Shown here one piece after another: positions 23,042 to 34,035 of a DNA stretch of 64,000 nt; positions within the stretch are counted from its first letter, which is position 1, and each line of letters starts with the position of its first letter. Source of the DNA: Silene conica (taxonomy: Eukaryota > Streptophyta > Magnoliopsida > Caryophyllales > Caryophyllaceae); assembly GCA_029255685.2 (NCBI GenBank), contig CM055319.2:23654247-23718246 (forward strand). Reading direction: 5' to 3'. The notes below the pieces were generated by a model. The model saw only the letters and a list, made by a program, of their open reading frames with translations, was not told the DNA's origin and ran no database searches. The position numbers and the translations under genes are program-made.

Positions 23042-23395
23042 TCAAGCTGCACCGGTAACGTCTGGGTGATTCTCATCATATTTAGTAACCACCGATTGAA
23101 TATATGCAAGGACTTGCCTTGCATGTGGGGATAATACTGGAAGACTAGGACGTAACATATCTCTGGCTTCAGTCAAGCGGCGAGTATCAGGCCGTCAAGG
23201 GTATGAATCTGATGATGATGATGAAGCTTGGTTGACTAACCGGACTGCTTCACGCCTCTTGAGGAAGTAATCACGTTGATGTTCGAGGGATGCTTTCATC
23301 AACGAGGGAACGACTACTGAGGCTGCAATATGGTATTCAAGTTCTGCTATTTGCTTTGAAAGCCATCCTTCGTCATCCGTAAGAAATGGGTTCAT
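23042..23395 (-). pseudogene. Small unidentified protein with one in-frame stop
   Basis: ATG at 23395. A 66-codon frame ends at 23195, and the same frame continues past that single TGA to a second stop at 23042, total 118 codons. The protein begins MNPFLTDDEGWLSKQIAELE after the first residues and contains a helical, charged middle (EHQRDYFLKRREAVRL) and a Ser-rich tail. I do not recognise it. Its position between subterminal repeats suggests it belongs to the transposon rather than to a host gene. Confidence 0.4.
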
Positions 23396-23837
23396 TGCCA
23401 ATATTGTTTTTTTAGATTTGATAAAAACTGGGTTGATAAAAACTGGGTTTTAGGGGAATGATTTAATCAATGAGATATTGTGATTTGTTATTAATAGAGG
23501 AGTTGCACATTTATAGGCAGCCAAGTTAATACACAGTGAAAACAAATTGAGCGGGAAAATAAGTAACTTTTACCGTTATTTATTGAGGCAGTTATAACAG
23601 ACTTTTAACAACGGGTTTTTATCACATACCCGTTGTTATAACTTCAGGGTCTAGACTTTTAACAACGGGTTTTGAGAACATACCCGTTGTTAAAAGTAAT
23701 TTTAACCGCCGGATTATTTGCATGATTTAGAGACACTTTAGTTATACCGTCATATTTACACTCACATTTTAACGTAATTTTAACGTCATATGTTAATCAA
23801 TTTATAAAAATCCCAACAGTTTAACTTCCATCTTTGT

Positions 23838-24438
23838 CGAGTAATATATATTATATGTTTAATATATTGTTTTATGTTTTAATAATGACAAGTCTAAGTA
23901 AATATAGTTTTATACACATATACGTGTAATCGTGTGTTAAAGTGTACAATTATTTATAGAGCAAAGACCGTGTTTTAGTCAAGTATAGATTCAATCATGG
24001 ATTGAAGAAAGATCAAGCTCGTATCAAGTCTTTTTGAAGATTTAAAAGAATAAAGTCTTATTGCGGAATTAAATAGCTCATAGTTATAGTTCGTATCTAT
24101 AACTCTATGAAGAAATGAGAAATGCGTAAAATAAATAAAGTGTGGAAATAATTGTGTATGGTTGTTATATTGTCAAATATTAAGATAGTAATCTTAAAAC
24201 GGTTTTTAGAATAGAAATATTATTTGGTTAAAAGGATTAAAATAATTATCTTATGAGTTAATTATTTATCCTAATATACTAAGAATTTTATTCTAACCGT
24301 TATTGTCAAAATCCGAATGCCTAAGAAAATCGCGTGCCTCGGGAAACGTGCACCACGTTTCTACTCGGTTGATAACACGTTTTTAATTTTCGTTTTGGTT
24401 TAATTAAATAAATATTATGTGTTTATTTAATTTACCTT
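23838..24438 (+). repeat. Diverged SIRE-type copia LTR fragment
   Basis: Follows the first ~650 bp of the SIRE-like LTR at 26246: 'tttaataatgacaagtcta', then 'cgtgtaatcgtgtg', 'tatagctcg..tatctataactctatgaagaaatga', and 'aaataaatattatgtgtttattt'. Clearly related but with many differences, so an older relative. It is interrupted by the solo LTR starting at 24439. No coding content. Confidence 0.7.
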
Positions 24439-26245
24439 TGATACGTGTCTATTTTATGATGTTTTACATCTATTTTTACACGCATTTTAGAGCTCATTTA
24501 CGAGTTTTAGCCTTTATTTCCCAACAATTGTCTACTTTCGTATTTTTATGTTCTTTTGCAGAATTATGCGGAAAATAGGCGATTTCAGGCCAAATGCTAC
24601 CCTTGGGAATTTTGCATAAATAAAGAAACTAAGGAATGAGGAGGGAACGACATCCAATGCGCAAACAAAGGACCATAAGACCAACTTAAGAGGATTTCAC
24701 AAGCTGACACTCAGGAAAACCGGTCGACCGACCAACGTAGCTGACATGTCAAGTTCAAATTTCCAATTTCGAAGACAAAAGAACCCTTGGGCCCGATAAT
24801 CGGTCGATCGACCGAGACCCCTGGTCGGTCGACCACAGCGCAGACTTCAGAAAACTCGCAAAGCCCACGCGTGATTAGGTTAAGGAAGAAGCTCTTTTGT
24901 TTTTCTTATAAAACGCCTAAATCGTGATTAGGCTAAGGACATGAGTTTACCTAGTCTCTAATCCTTTACTTTAGTTCTAATTTCTCCACAAAAGTTTCTG
25001 TATTCTTTAGTTTTTAGAATAGTTAGCATTGTTCTTAGTTGATACTCAAGCATTCCGTTCCACGTAATTCAATAAAGCTTTATTTCTGCCCAAATTCTTG
25101 TACGCGGTAATCTACTTTTGATTTCAGTTCCTTATTGTTATTTTATAGAATTGTTAGTATCCGTTTAATTAGAATCCCTAAGCCTTTTAGTGTTAATCGC
25201 ATGATTATCGCCATGAGTACTGTTATTATAATTGTTATTGTTGTTCTTGTTGTAGTCATGAGTAGCTAATTTCATATGTTAGGATGTGGGGGAATAATGG
25301 CGTAGATGATATAATTCAGAACGACTTGTAGCAGACTCTGGTTGGCCGACCGACTTAACTGGTCGGTCGACTGGGGTAGTTGGTCGATTGACTGAACTAG
25401 TTGGTCGGTCGACCAACCTCGCGTATGTTTCAGACCTGTTTTGCTTCGTTAATTATACCCTATGACGAGACCGAAAGGAGACTTATAGGATGTTAGTAAT
25501 GACTCACCCAAGATTGAAAGATACGGGAAGGGCATTGGTTAACGTTTTAAGACAACTAGGTTACTAAGACTGAAAGGTATGTGACCTAGACTTTAGGAAT
25601 CACCCTTATTGTTGATATCCAATATTCGTGAGACCTAGGAACTAATAGCATAGGCCGAAAGGAGCTATTAGGTAACATAGACCGAGAGGATTTGTTACAC
25701 CCCTTACGCGACTGCAATAAATGTCGACCTAGACTATATACCATCGTAGCTTTTATGAACCAATCATCCTAACATCCTTTTTATCATTAGTTTTATTCAT
25801 ATCTTGTTTCAGTTTTATCTTGCCTTTTTATTCTTATTAGACTTAGTGACAAACAATCGATCAAAAATCCCCAACTTGTTACTTTAAAACATCGACTTAG
25901 AACAATAAGCACTCCCCATCTCCTTGTGGTTCGACTGTAACAGCCCGTATTTTCGTAAAATCTAATTTAAGCGTTTTAATTATTTTACGTAATAAATAAT
26001 ATTTTAATAGCGTATTTCGAAAGATTTTAATTTAAAAAGTAAGATCCGTCTTAAGAACCTCAAGTCCTTAAGGCGAATACAAACATTTAAATATCCGACT
26101 CAAATATCCGTTCTAATAATCCGACCCGTTCTTCTAATATGGGAAGCACACCTCACTTGTACCCTACTTAAATAATATGTCGACATCCTTCATCCTCAAC
26201 ATTTCATTTTTACAGTGAACTCAAACCTCTCATAAACCTCCATTC

Positions 26246-27730
26246 TGTTGAACCATATATTCAAATATATATATAGTATATATGTTTATGTTTTGATAAT
26301 GACAAGTCTAGCTATTTATATATTATATACTCGTATGTATAATCGTGTGCTAAGTGTACAGAATATTAGTAACAAGATCTAATCAATCAAGTATAAAAGA
26401 TTCAAGCATATTAGTCAATGAATTGACTAAGTCGAAGATTGATAGAAGATCACAAGCGCGCACAACGAACTAAAGTTATATTTATCAACTATAAGCTTTA
26501 GTACAAAATTGATTCTAGTTATAGCCCGTAGCTATAGCTCTATATCTTGAAGAAATGATCGAGAATATATATGTGTTTTAAAGTGAAACGTTTGTTTCCT
26601 AATTTGTGTCGTGTAGTATTAATGTTTAAATGGTATTCTATTTAAATATGGAATTATTAATCTTAATAGGATTATATAATATATCTTTTAGTTAAATAAG
26701 AAATAAATAATTGTCTTATGAGATAATTATTTATTACTAAAATAAACTAAAGATTTTTTTATATGATTTTAATTGTCAAAAATATATAATCTAGATAAAG
26801 TTTGTTTCGATTTTGGAAATCGTGTGATATGCCACATTACCATAAATCGTGTAGGACTTATTTAAATAAATATTATGTATTTATTTAATGTCCTAAATAA
26901 ACTAAGATTATATTATGGTAATATATTTTATTATCTTTGACATGATTTAGGAAGTTGATTTAATAAGGATACTAATTGTTTATTATATAAAGATCTTTCC
27001 TAAATATGAATTAGGAAATTAATTCCTTATATAATACATATAGTATATTATTAAATCTTTCCTAAATATATTAAGATTAGATTTAAGGTAGTATTACTAA
27101 AAGACTAGTATTCTAGTTTAAGTAATATTCCTAAATCATCTAGGGTTTAAATTACCTAGATACATATTCTATATAAATAGACTACCATGATACATTAAAA
27201 CACACGAAAAACACAACACATATACACGCATATCGAGAGAGAAAAACCGCCGTTCATATTCTTCAAGTTCGAGCTTTTCATTGTCATATCCGATTCAAGA
27301 TTCAAGTGCTCAAGCATTGATCTTATTCATTCAAGATTGTGACACCAAGAAAACATTGAAGACTTTATCTTATTAACGTAAGATAGAACGAGTATTTAGC
27401 GGTACTCATTGTAAGACAAATATTTAACGGTATTTGTCGTAGCTAGATATTTAACGGTATCTAGATTGAGTTGTGACTAACATCAAAGTCGCACGAGTAG
27501 GGTTGATAAAATTGTAATCCAGAGTTGGTACTAATTTTATTAATCGAGAATAGTGGACGTAGGTCTCAGAGTGTGAGACTGAACCACTTCAAAAATATTG
27601 TGTCTCTCTTTATTATTTGCTCTACTCAAAGATCATCATACAACCATACACGCATCGAAGAAGATTTAAAAAGAAGGCATACTCAATTCAACCCCCCTTT
27701 CTTGAGTATATTATATCAATAGACTCTTCA
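26246..27730 (+). repeat. 5' LTR of the SIRE-like copia
   Basis: 1,485 bp, TGTTGAACC ... ACTCTTCA. Compared with the 3' LTR the visible differences are near 26561 (g/a), 26753-26760 (one extra t), 27290 (t/c), 27604 (c/t) and 27698 (t/c). AT-rich in the first two thirds; the transcribed part includes direct repeats of 'tatttaacggtat' near 27420-27460. Confidence 0.94.
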
Positions 27731-27732
27731 AT

Positions 27733-27744
27733 TGGTATCAGAGC
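27733..27744 (+). promoter_or_regulatory. Primer-binding site for initiator tRNA-Met
   Basis: TGGTATCAGAGC, two bases after the LTR end, the standard copia site. Confidence 0.95.
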
Positions 27745-27817
27745 CTCGTGCTCTTGATCGCCTAGCCGCGTGAGTTTTGATCCTTCTATTGATTCTATAT
27801 TATATACTCTTTCATCA

Positions 27818-30148
27818 ATGGATTCCAAGCATCTCAAGTGCCCCATCTTCGATGGCAAAAACTATAGTTTATGGAAAAATATGATGACTCATTACATCAA
27901 GGGTTGTGATTGGGAATGTTGGAAGATCATCCAAACTGGACCAAAGAAGATCTTGGTCGCCGCCGCCAATGGAACAACCTATGAAAAAATGGAAAGCGAT
28001 TATGTGGAAAGTGACTACAAAATTGCAGAGAAAAACTCTAAGGCCATGAGCCTCCTACAGAACGGTATGATAACCTCAGAATTCGATAGATTCTCATGCT
28101 GTAGTTCCGCTAAGGAAATATGGGATAGTCTCGAACTTGCTTATGAAGGAACATCCGCAGTCAGGAAACATCGTATAGACTTGCTCGTTCAAAGATATGA
28201 ACTTTTTAATATGGAAAAGAATGAATCTATTGATAGCATGTCTGCACGATTTTCTTGTATTATTAATGAACTGCGGAACCTTGGCAAAAAGATCGATTCT
28301 GAGGATATCATTCGTAAGATTCTTAGGAGTCTCACCAAAAAATGGCAACCTAAGGTCACGGCCATAGAGGAAGCACGTGATTTATCTAAAATCACTTACC
28401 AAGAATTGATTGGATCCTTAATGGCTCACGAGATCATACTAAATAAAAACGATGATGATCCCAAAGGAAAGGGAGTCGCTTTACAAGCCTCCACAAGCGG
28501 AGTAAGCGAAGAAGAACTTGAGGATGAAACAGTTCTATTCGCTAGACGATTTAAGAAAGCAGTTTTCAAAGGTAGATACAAAAACTCTAACAACAAAACG
28601 TTCGACAAAAAGAAAACTGACTCCAAACAAACATTCTTCAAAAGAGGGTGTTTCAAGTGTGGACAACAAGACCACATGATCAAAGATTGTCCAAGTTGGG
28701 ACAAAATCAAAGACAAGTCAAAAAGAGAAAAGACCAAAACAGAGTTTAAGAAAGTAATGCTTGCGTCATGCTGGGGAGAATTAGAATCGGAAGATGACGA
28801 GGACTCTGAAGAAGAAGAGGTAGCAAACCTATGCCTAAGCAACGTCAGCCTAGATCTAATCTCAAACGACAATGATGAAGATGACGCATCGAATATGTGT
28901 CTCCTTGGAGAATCAGACTCAGACGACGACGACGAAGAGGTAAATTTTCTTCAACTCAAAAGTCAAGTTAAAAACTTATCTAAGGCTATGCTAATTAAAT
29001 ATTTTGAGAAAACCCTAGACCAATGTCATGAACAAAATCTTGAGTTAGATGACTTGAAAGAGCAGATCCTCGATATTGCTGAGGAAAATCAACTTCTGAA
29101 AGCCAAAGCTAAGAAACTGAAATCCAAAATAAGCATTGAAGCAAATGCTAAGTTGGAAACAGTTATGTCTGAGAAAAAGGTTCTTGAGTCTAAAGTTATA
29201 GCTAATGAAGCTATAACCTCAAAACTAAAACTCAACATTAAAGAGCTTCAATCTAAAGTTATAGCTAATGAAGCTATAACTTCAGAATTAAGAAAGGTTA
29301 ATGAACGGCTTAAGTCAGAATCTTCGACTATGGTCGAAGATGAGACTCATCAAGAAGAAGTTGAGATTCTCGAAAGCAAAATCATGGATCTAGAATTCAG
29401 TATATCTAAAATCAAGAAAGAACATGCCAAAATTGTGTCTGACTTCCATAAAGACATTCAAAACCTAAAAGAGTCTAGCAACACTGACCATAGTGAATGT
29501 AAGAAAGAAATAGACTCCTTGAAAGACCTCCTTCTTCATGCTCGGAAAGTTCACGATAAGTGGGAAGGAAGCACTAACGTTCTAAACTTCCTAACTGAAC
29601 AATCCGACAACAACATGAAGATGGGTTTAGGTCACGAATGTTATGGAAGAAGGGATCACTCAAAGTGTAAACAAAGTCCAACAGATAGAGACTTTAGAAG
29701 AAGAAAATATGCCGACCTTCCTGAGTATTTAATATGCACTTATTGTGGCCATACTGGACACCTCCGAGAAAACTGTGTGAAACACGCACAAGATTTTAAA
29801 ACCGGAGTTAAGTTTGTTAAATCCTTAGGAATTCCAAGCGACACTATTTCTGTCTCTGATAGTGATGGTAACAAAACTGAGGAAAGAAACATTGACCACA
29901 GATGGTTCTATGACATGACATTTGACTACGAAGAAAAGAAAAACAGAACCAAACAGACTCCTCAAACATCACACAAAAAATGGTCACCAAGAGTCCAAAC
30001 TAAAACCTACACAAGAACATCAAAACCCAACCACTACCGATATAGAAAGACCTATGTAAGACAAGTCTGGGTTAAAAAGGAAGATGTATTTGTGATTACT
30101 AACAACAAAGGACCCAAGTATGCTTGGGTACCTAAATCCTGTCTTTAA
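27818..30148 (+). CDS. gag: Gag of the SIRE-like copia
   Basis: 776 codons from the first ATG (27818); the frame is open a little further upstream but without ATG. It begins [20 protein letters not shown], the start of the copia-type (UBN2) capsid domain covering about the first 210 residues. A CCHC knuckle [15 protein letters not shown] lies near residues 277-291, followed by an Asp/Glu-rich stretch, a long coiled coil (about 380-590) with two near-identical copies of a [14 protein letters not shown] segment, and a second CCHC knuckle [14 protein letters not shown] near 639-652. The C-terminus is basic. Such a long Gag with a coiled coil is typical of SIRE/Maximus. It forms the virus-like particle and packages RNA. 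The frame ends at 30148; pol opens in another frame. Confidence 0.93.
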   Translation: MDSKHLKCPIFDGKNYSLWKNMMTHYIKGCDWECWKIIQTGPKKILVAAANGTTYEKMESDYVESDYKIAEKNSKAMSLLQNGMITSEFDRFSCCSSAKEIWDSLELAYEGTSAVRKHRIDLLVQRYELFNMEKNESIDSMSARFSCIINELRNLGKKIDSEDIIRKILRSLTKKWQPKVTAIEEARDLSKITYQELIGSLMAHEIILNKNDDDPKGKGVALQASTSGVSEEELEDETVLFARRFKKAVFKGRYKNSNNKTFDKKKTDSKQTFFKRGCFKCGQQDHMIKDCPSWDKIKDKSKREKTKTEFKKVMLASCWGELESEDDEDSEEEEVANLCLSNVSLDLISNDNDEDDASNMCLLGESDSDDDDEEVNFLQLKSQVKNLSKAMLIKYFEKTLDQCHEQNLELDDLKEQILDIAEENQLLKAKAKKLKSKISIEANAKLETVMSEKKVLESKVIANEAITSKLKLNIKELQSKVIANEAITSELRKVNERLKSESSTMVEDETHQEEVEILESKIMDLEFSISKIKKEHAKIVSDFHKDIQNLKESSNTDHSECKKEIDSLKDLLLHARKVHDKWEGSTNVLNFLTEQSDNNMKMGLGHECYGRRDHSKCKQSPTDRDFRRRKYADLPEYLICTYCGHTGHLRENCVKHAQDFKTGVKFVKSLGIPSDTISVSDSDGNKTEERNIDHRWFYDMTFDYEEKKNRTKQTPQTSHKKWSPRVQTKTYTRTSKPNHYRYRKTYVRQVWVKKEDVFVITNNKGPKYAWVPKSCL

Positions 30149-30156
30149 AATTATTT

Positions 30157-32232
30157 GTGCAGTTTGTCGCCAAAGAAAATAACCTATGGTATCTCGACAG
30201 TGGATGCTCAAGACATATGACAGGCGACGTAAACCTATTCCAAACCCTAAAACCTTTTGACGGAGGTAAAGTCACATTCGGTGATAACAAAAAGGGAAAG
30301 ATCATTGGAATTGGTAAAATAGGTATTTCATCCTCTCATGCTATAAATGATGTATACCTTGTAAATGGTCTCAAACACAATCTTATCAGTATATCACAAT
30401 TATGTGACAAAGGAAATAAAGTGGTTTTTCATTCAGATATATGTCGTATAATCTTAGAAGGCACCAGTAAAGTGATACTTGAAGGTCACGGGATGAAAAA
30501 TGTTTATATGATTGATTTAAATGTTGCACCTACTGATTCTCTATCATGCATGAAAGTTACGTTAGATGATCCATGTCTATGGCACAAGAGATTTGGTCAT
30601 ATTAGCTCACCTATTCTAAGTAAGCTGAAAAGATGGGACTTGGTCGAAGGTCTTCCAAAGATCAAATTTGATCAAGAAAAGATGTGTGACACATGTGCAC
30701 GATGTAAACACGTCAGATCATCCTTTAAGCCAAAAAGAGTGGTAAGCACAGAACAAGCTCTTGAACTAGTACACATGGATCTATGTGGCCCTATGAAGGT
30801 AAGAAGCAGAGGTGGTTCCAGGTATGTTTTCGTTCTAGTTGATGATTACTCTAGATTTGTTTGGCCAATCTTTCTTCACTCTAAAGACGAAACTTTCGAT
30901 GAATTTGTTAGTCTCATGAAACTTGTCCAAAACAAATATAAATCAAACCTAGTAACAATCCGTACTGATCATGGAACTGAGTTCGACAATCATGCTTTTA
31001 TTGAGTTCTGTAAAACCAATGGTGTTGGTCATAACTTCTCGGCCCCTAGAACCCCACAACAAAATGGAGTCGTAGAACGAATGAACAGAACGCTAGAAGA
31101 CATGGCTAGAACAATGCTTCTTTGTAGTGGCCTACCTAGAAACTTTTGGGCTGAGGCTATTAGTACAGCTTGCTATATTCATAACCGTGCTATGATTAGA
31201 CCTATCCTTAAAAAGACTCCTTATGAACTTCTTCATGGTCGCAAACCAAACATATCACATTTAAGATGCTTTGGTAGTAAATGCTTTGTTCACAACAATG
31301 GTAAAAACAAATTAAGCAAATTCGACCCTAGAAGTGATGAAGCAATCTTTATAGGATATGCAGATCATAGTAAAGCCTACAAAGTTTTTAACAAACGTAC
31401 TTTATGCATAGAGGAAAGTATTCATGTTATCTTTGATGAGAATAATGTCTTCGATAAGCCATTACAGGATATAGAGGAAAACCTAGACGAACCTGATTTC
31501 AGGTTATCAAGGGAAGATCCTCCTGAAATGGAAATTGAAGAAGGAGAACCTCAAGGAATTCATGATGAACTCAACTTGGGAGAAAATGGTACGAGAGATG
31601 AAACTACAGTTGATGATACTGTAGATAACTCTCAAACCAATGACTTGGAACCCAGAGTTACAGCTAATGAAGCTGTAACTTTGAATCAAAACCAAAGGGA
31701 AGAGGCCAGAGTTATACCTGATCCTACTATAAACCCAGGTTGGGATTCAGGGGGAACAAGTCAAGATCCCGAGTCAAGTTCAGGGAATGCAAATGATCAA
31801 TCAAGGAACTGGAGATACAAAGGTTCTCATCCTTTAGACAATGTCATAGGAAGCCTGACAGATGGAGTTCAGACTCGAAGGAGCTTAAATAACTTTTGCT
31901 CATTCTACTCCTTTCTCTCCACCATTGAACCTTCAAATATCAAGGAAGCTCTCGCAGAACCAGACTGGATAGTTGCCATGCAAGAAGAACTCCAGCAATT
32001 TGAAAGAAACAAAGTTTGGCATCTTGTTCCTCGACCTAAGGACAGAACTGTCATTGGAACTAGATGGGTATTCAGAAACAAATTGGATGACACTGGAGTC
32101 ATTGTGCGAAACAAGGCCAGATTAGTGGTTCAAGGATACAACCAACAGGAAGGGATCGATTATGACGAAACCTTTGCTCCTGTTGCTCGTCTTGAGGCAA
32201 TAAGACTACTCATTGCATTTGCAGCACATTAG
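30157..32232 (+). CDS. pol: Pol, first part: protease, integrase, start of reverse transcriptase
   Basis: Open frame of 691 codons; there is no ATG at its start, and the frame opens at 30136, so it is normally made as an extension of Gag. Protease motif [13 protein letters not shown] near residues 11-23. Integrase zinc region (LWHKRFGH near 141, CDTCARC near 175), catalytic Asp in HMDLCGP near 211, Asp in IRTDHGTEF near 269 and Glu in [10 protein letters not shown] near 305. A variable acidic linker (about 430-570) is followed by the start of reverse transcriptase ([34 protein letters not shown]). A TAG at 32230-32232 ends it inside the reverse transcriptase. Confidence 0.93.
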   Translation: MQFVAKENNLWYLDSGCSRHMTGDVNLFQTLKPFDGGKVTFGDNKKGKIIGIGKIGISSSHAINDVYLVNGLKHNLISISQLCDKGNKVVFHSDICRIILEGTSKVILEGHGMKNVYMIDLNVAPTDSLSCMKVTLDDPCLWHKRFGHISSPILSKLKRWDLVEGLPKIKFDQEKMCDTCARCKHVRSSFKPKRVVSTEQALELVHMDLCGPMKVRSRGGSRYVFVLVDDYSRFVWPIFLHSKDETFDEFVSLMKLVQNKYKSNLVTIRTDHGTEFDNHAFIEFCKTNGVGHNFSAPRTPQQNGVVERMNRTLEDMARTMLLCSGLPRNFWAEAISTACYIHNRAMIRPILKKTPYELLHGRKPNISHLRCFGSKCFVHNNGKNKLSKFDPRSDEAIFIGYADHSKAYKVFNKRTLCIEESIHVIFDENNVFDKPLQDIEENLDEPDFRLSREDPPEMEIEEGEPQGIHDELNLGENGTRDETTVDDTVDNSQTNDLEPRVTANEAVTLNQNQREEARVIPDPTINPGWDSGGTSQDPESSSGNANDQSRNWRYKGSHPLDNVIGSLTDGVQTRRSLNNFCSFYSFLSTIEPSNIKEALAEPDWIVAMQEELQQFERNKVWHLVPRPKDRTVIGTRWVFRNKLDDTGVIVRNKARLVVQGYNQQEGIDYDETFAPVARLEAIRLLIAFAAH

Positions 32233-32235
32233 GGA

Positions 32236-33453
32236 ATGAAACTTTTTCAGATGGACGTTAAGACTGCATTCCTTAACGGCTATCTCCAAGAGGAAGTATT
32301 TGTTGAACAACCTCTTGGATTTCCTGACAGCAAACTCAAGGATCATGTATTCAAATTGGACAAAGCTCTCTATGGCCTGAAACAAGCACCTAGGGCATGG
32401 TACGACAGATTATCAAAGTTCCTATTGGAAAGTGGATTCAAGAGAGGATCTGTAGATAAAACCTTATTTCTTAAAATTGAAAACTCAGATCTACTAGTTG
32501 TTCAGATCTATGTTGACGATATTATTTTTGGATCAACTAATAAAAGGTTGTGCAAGTACTTCTCTGAGTTGATGACCTCTGAGTTCGAGATGAGTATGAT
32601 GGGAGAACTAAAGTTCTTCCTTGGACTTCAAATACAACAAACTGAAGAAGGAATCAAGGTTCATCAACAAAAATATGTCAAAGAGTTACTAAAGAAATTT
32701 GGAATGGAAACCTCTCATGCAATGCCTACTCCAATGGTTACAGATAAGAAGTTAACCAAAGACGAAGATGGTAAGTCTGTAGATGAAACGACTTACAGAG
32801 GTATGATTGGCTCACTTCTTTATCTTACAGCAAGTCGTCCAGATATAATGTTTAGTGTCTGTGTTTGTGCGAGATTCCAATCTGCACCAAAAGAATCACA
32901 CATGATTGCAGTTAAAAGAATATTAAGATACCTAATCGGAACCTCTAAATTATATCTATGGTATCCTATGGACTGTAACTTTAACTTAGTAGGATATTCA
33001 GATGCGGATTATGCAGGATGTTCTTTAGACAGAAAAAGTACCTCCGGACTTGCTACCTTTGTAGGTCCTTGTATTATATCTTGGGGATCCAAGAAACAAA
33101 ATTCTGTCGCTCTCTCAACTGCTGAAGCAGAATATATTGCAGCCGCACTGGTATGTTCTCAACTTTTATGGTTAAAGCAACAGTTACATGATTATGGTGT
33201 TGATGTTGGATGTGTGCCTATATTATGTGATAATACGAGTGCTATAATTATATCTAAAAACCCAGCCCAGCACTCGAGGACCAAACATATTGAAATTAGA
33301 CACCACTTTCTAAGAGACCATGTTGAAAAGAAAAATATAAAATTGGAATTTTGTAGTACGGAAAAACAGTGGGCAGATATCTTCACTAAACCATTGGCTA
33401 GAGAACGCTTTGAGACTTTGCGATTGGAAATTGGTTTAATCGGTGGCACCTAA
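32236..33453 (+). CDS. pol: Pol, second part: reverse transcriptase and RNase H
   Basis: Same frame as the preceding ORF, separated from it only by the TAG at 32230-32232. It reads MKLFQMDVKTAFLNGYLQEE, then ALYGLKQAPRAWYDRL, then the polymerase motif YVDD at residues 92-95, and copia landmarks GELKFFLGLQI, YRGMIGSLLYLTASRPDI. RNase H follows with Asp in YSDADYAG, Glu in STAEAEYIA and Asp in CDNTSAI, and ends DIFTKPL...GLIGGT. Both catalytic sets are present, so the single stop is the only clear lesion in pol. It makes RNA-dependent DNA synthesis by this copy unlikely unless the stop is read through. Confidence 0.94.
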   Translation: MKLFQMDVKTAFLNGYLQEEVFVEQPLGFPDSKLKDHVFKLDKALYGLKQAPRAWYDRLSKFLLESGFKRGSVDKTLFLKIENSDLLVVQIYVDDIIFGSTNKRLCKYFSELMTSEFEMSMMGELKFFLGLQIQQTEEGIKVHQQKYVKELLKKFGMETSHAMPTPMVTDKKLTKDEDGKSVDETTYRGMIGSLLYLTASRPDIMFSVCVCARFQSAPKESHMIAVKRILRYLIGTSKLYLWYPMDCNFNLVGYSDADYAGCSLDRKSTSGLATFVGPCIISWGSKKQNSVALSTAEAEYIAAALVCSQLLWLKQQLHDYGVDVGCVPILCDNTSAIIISKNPAQHSRTKHIEIRHHFLRDHVEKKNIKLEFCSTEKQWADIFTKPLARERFETLRLEIGLIGGT

Positions 33454-34035
33454 TCAAATCTTAAAAGCAAAAATAACCCAATGATTGACTATGGTTTAGA
33501 TGAGATTATATGACTGTGTCCGTATACTCCGCTGCATGTGTATGTATATATTCGGTGATAAATTTTGTGATTATAGTTATATTATATAATTTACATATGA
33601 ATGTGTGCACAACCGATCTCAAAATTATATTACGTCACATATTAAAAATTAACTCCAACATACATATCACAATATATATACAAAATAATAATATCCAAAT
33701 ATTATAAAAATAAAAAGATGTACCTCAAAATTAAAACACACAAAATGTGTATAATGGTCCCCCCTTTGCCACGTTTATACCCAAACCAAACCCCACTCTC
33801 ACCTGACACGTGCCCCCCCTACTACTCCTAGACTTTGACTTACCCCAACTCCCACATTATTACCCCATCTCCCTCATCTTACCTTAACCGTCCTCCATTA
33901 TTACCAAACCCACAAACTTTACTCACTTTTATTACCAAAACCCATTAAAACTCAAACCTCCAAAACTCCATTAAAACTGTACCAAAAATTCACCACTTCT
34001 CGTCTTTACAACCACCGTGTCTCACCTGAACCACC
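33454..34035 (+). other. Spacer between pol and the third ORF
   Basis: No ORF of note. The first half is AT-rich, the second half (about 33750-34030) is C-rich and purine-poor ('ccccacc', 'ccctac' runs) directly before the ATG at 34036. Pyrimidine-rich sequence here could serve a spliced or internally started transcript for the third ORF. This is inference. Confidence 0.5.

Larger units (their letters stand above)
22405..23710 (-). mobile_element. DNA-transposon-like segment with aacaacggg subterminal repeats
   Basis: Both ends carry repeats of aacaacgggt / acccgttgtt, as inverted pairs at 23600-23695 and in simpler form at 22405-22450. This is the style of subterminal repeats in CACTA elements. 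A minus-strand ORF (23042-23395) and a long hairpin (22625-22975) lie between. The same repeat type borders the CACTA relic near 41805-41970. No CACTA terminus or target duplication is visible, so the borders are approximate and the class is inferred. Confidence 0.5.

Noticed and set aside
30141..30150. -1 frameshift slippery site tttaaaa at the gag/pol junction
   Set aside because: The heptamer is not in the phase needed relative to the gag frame, and a stop codon falls within it.
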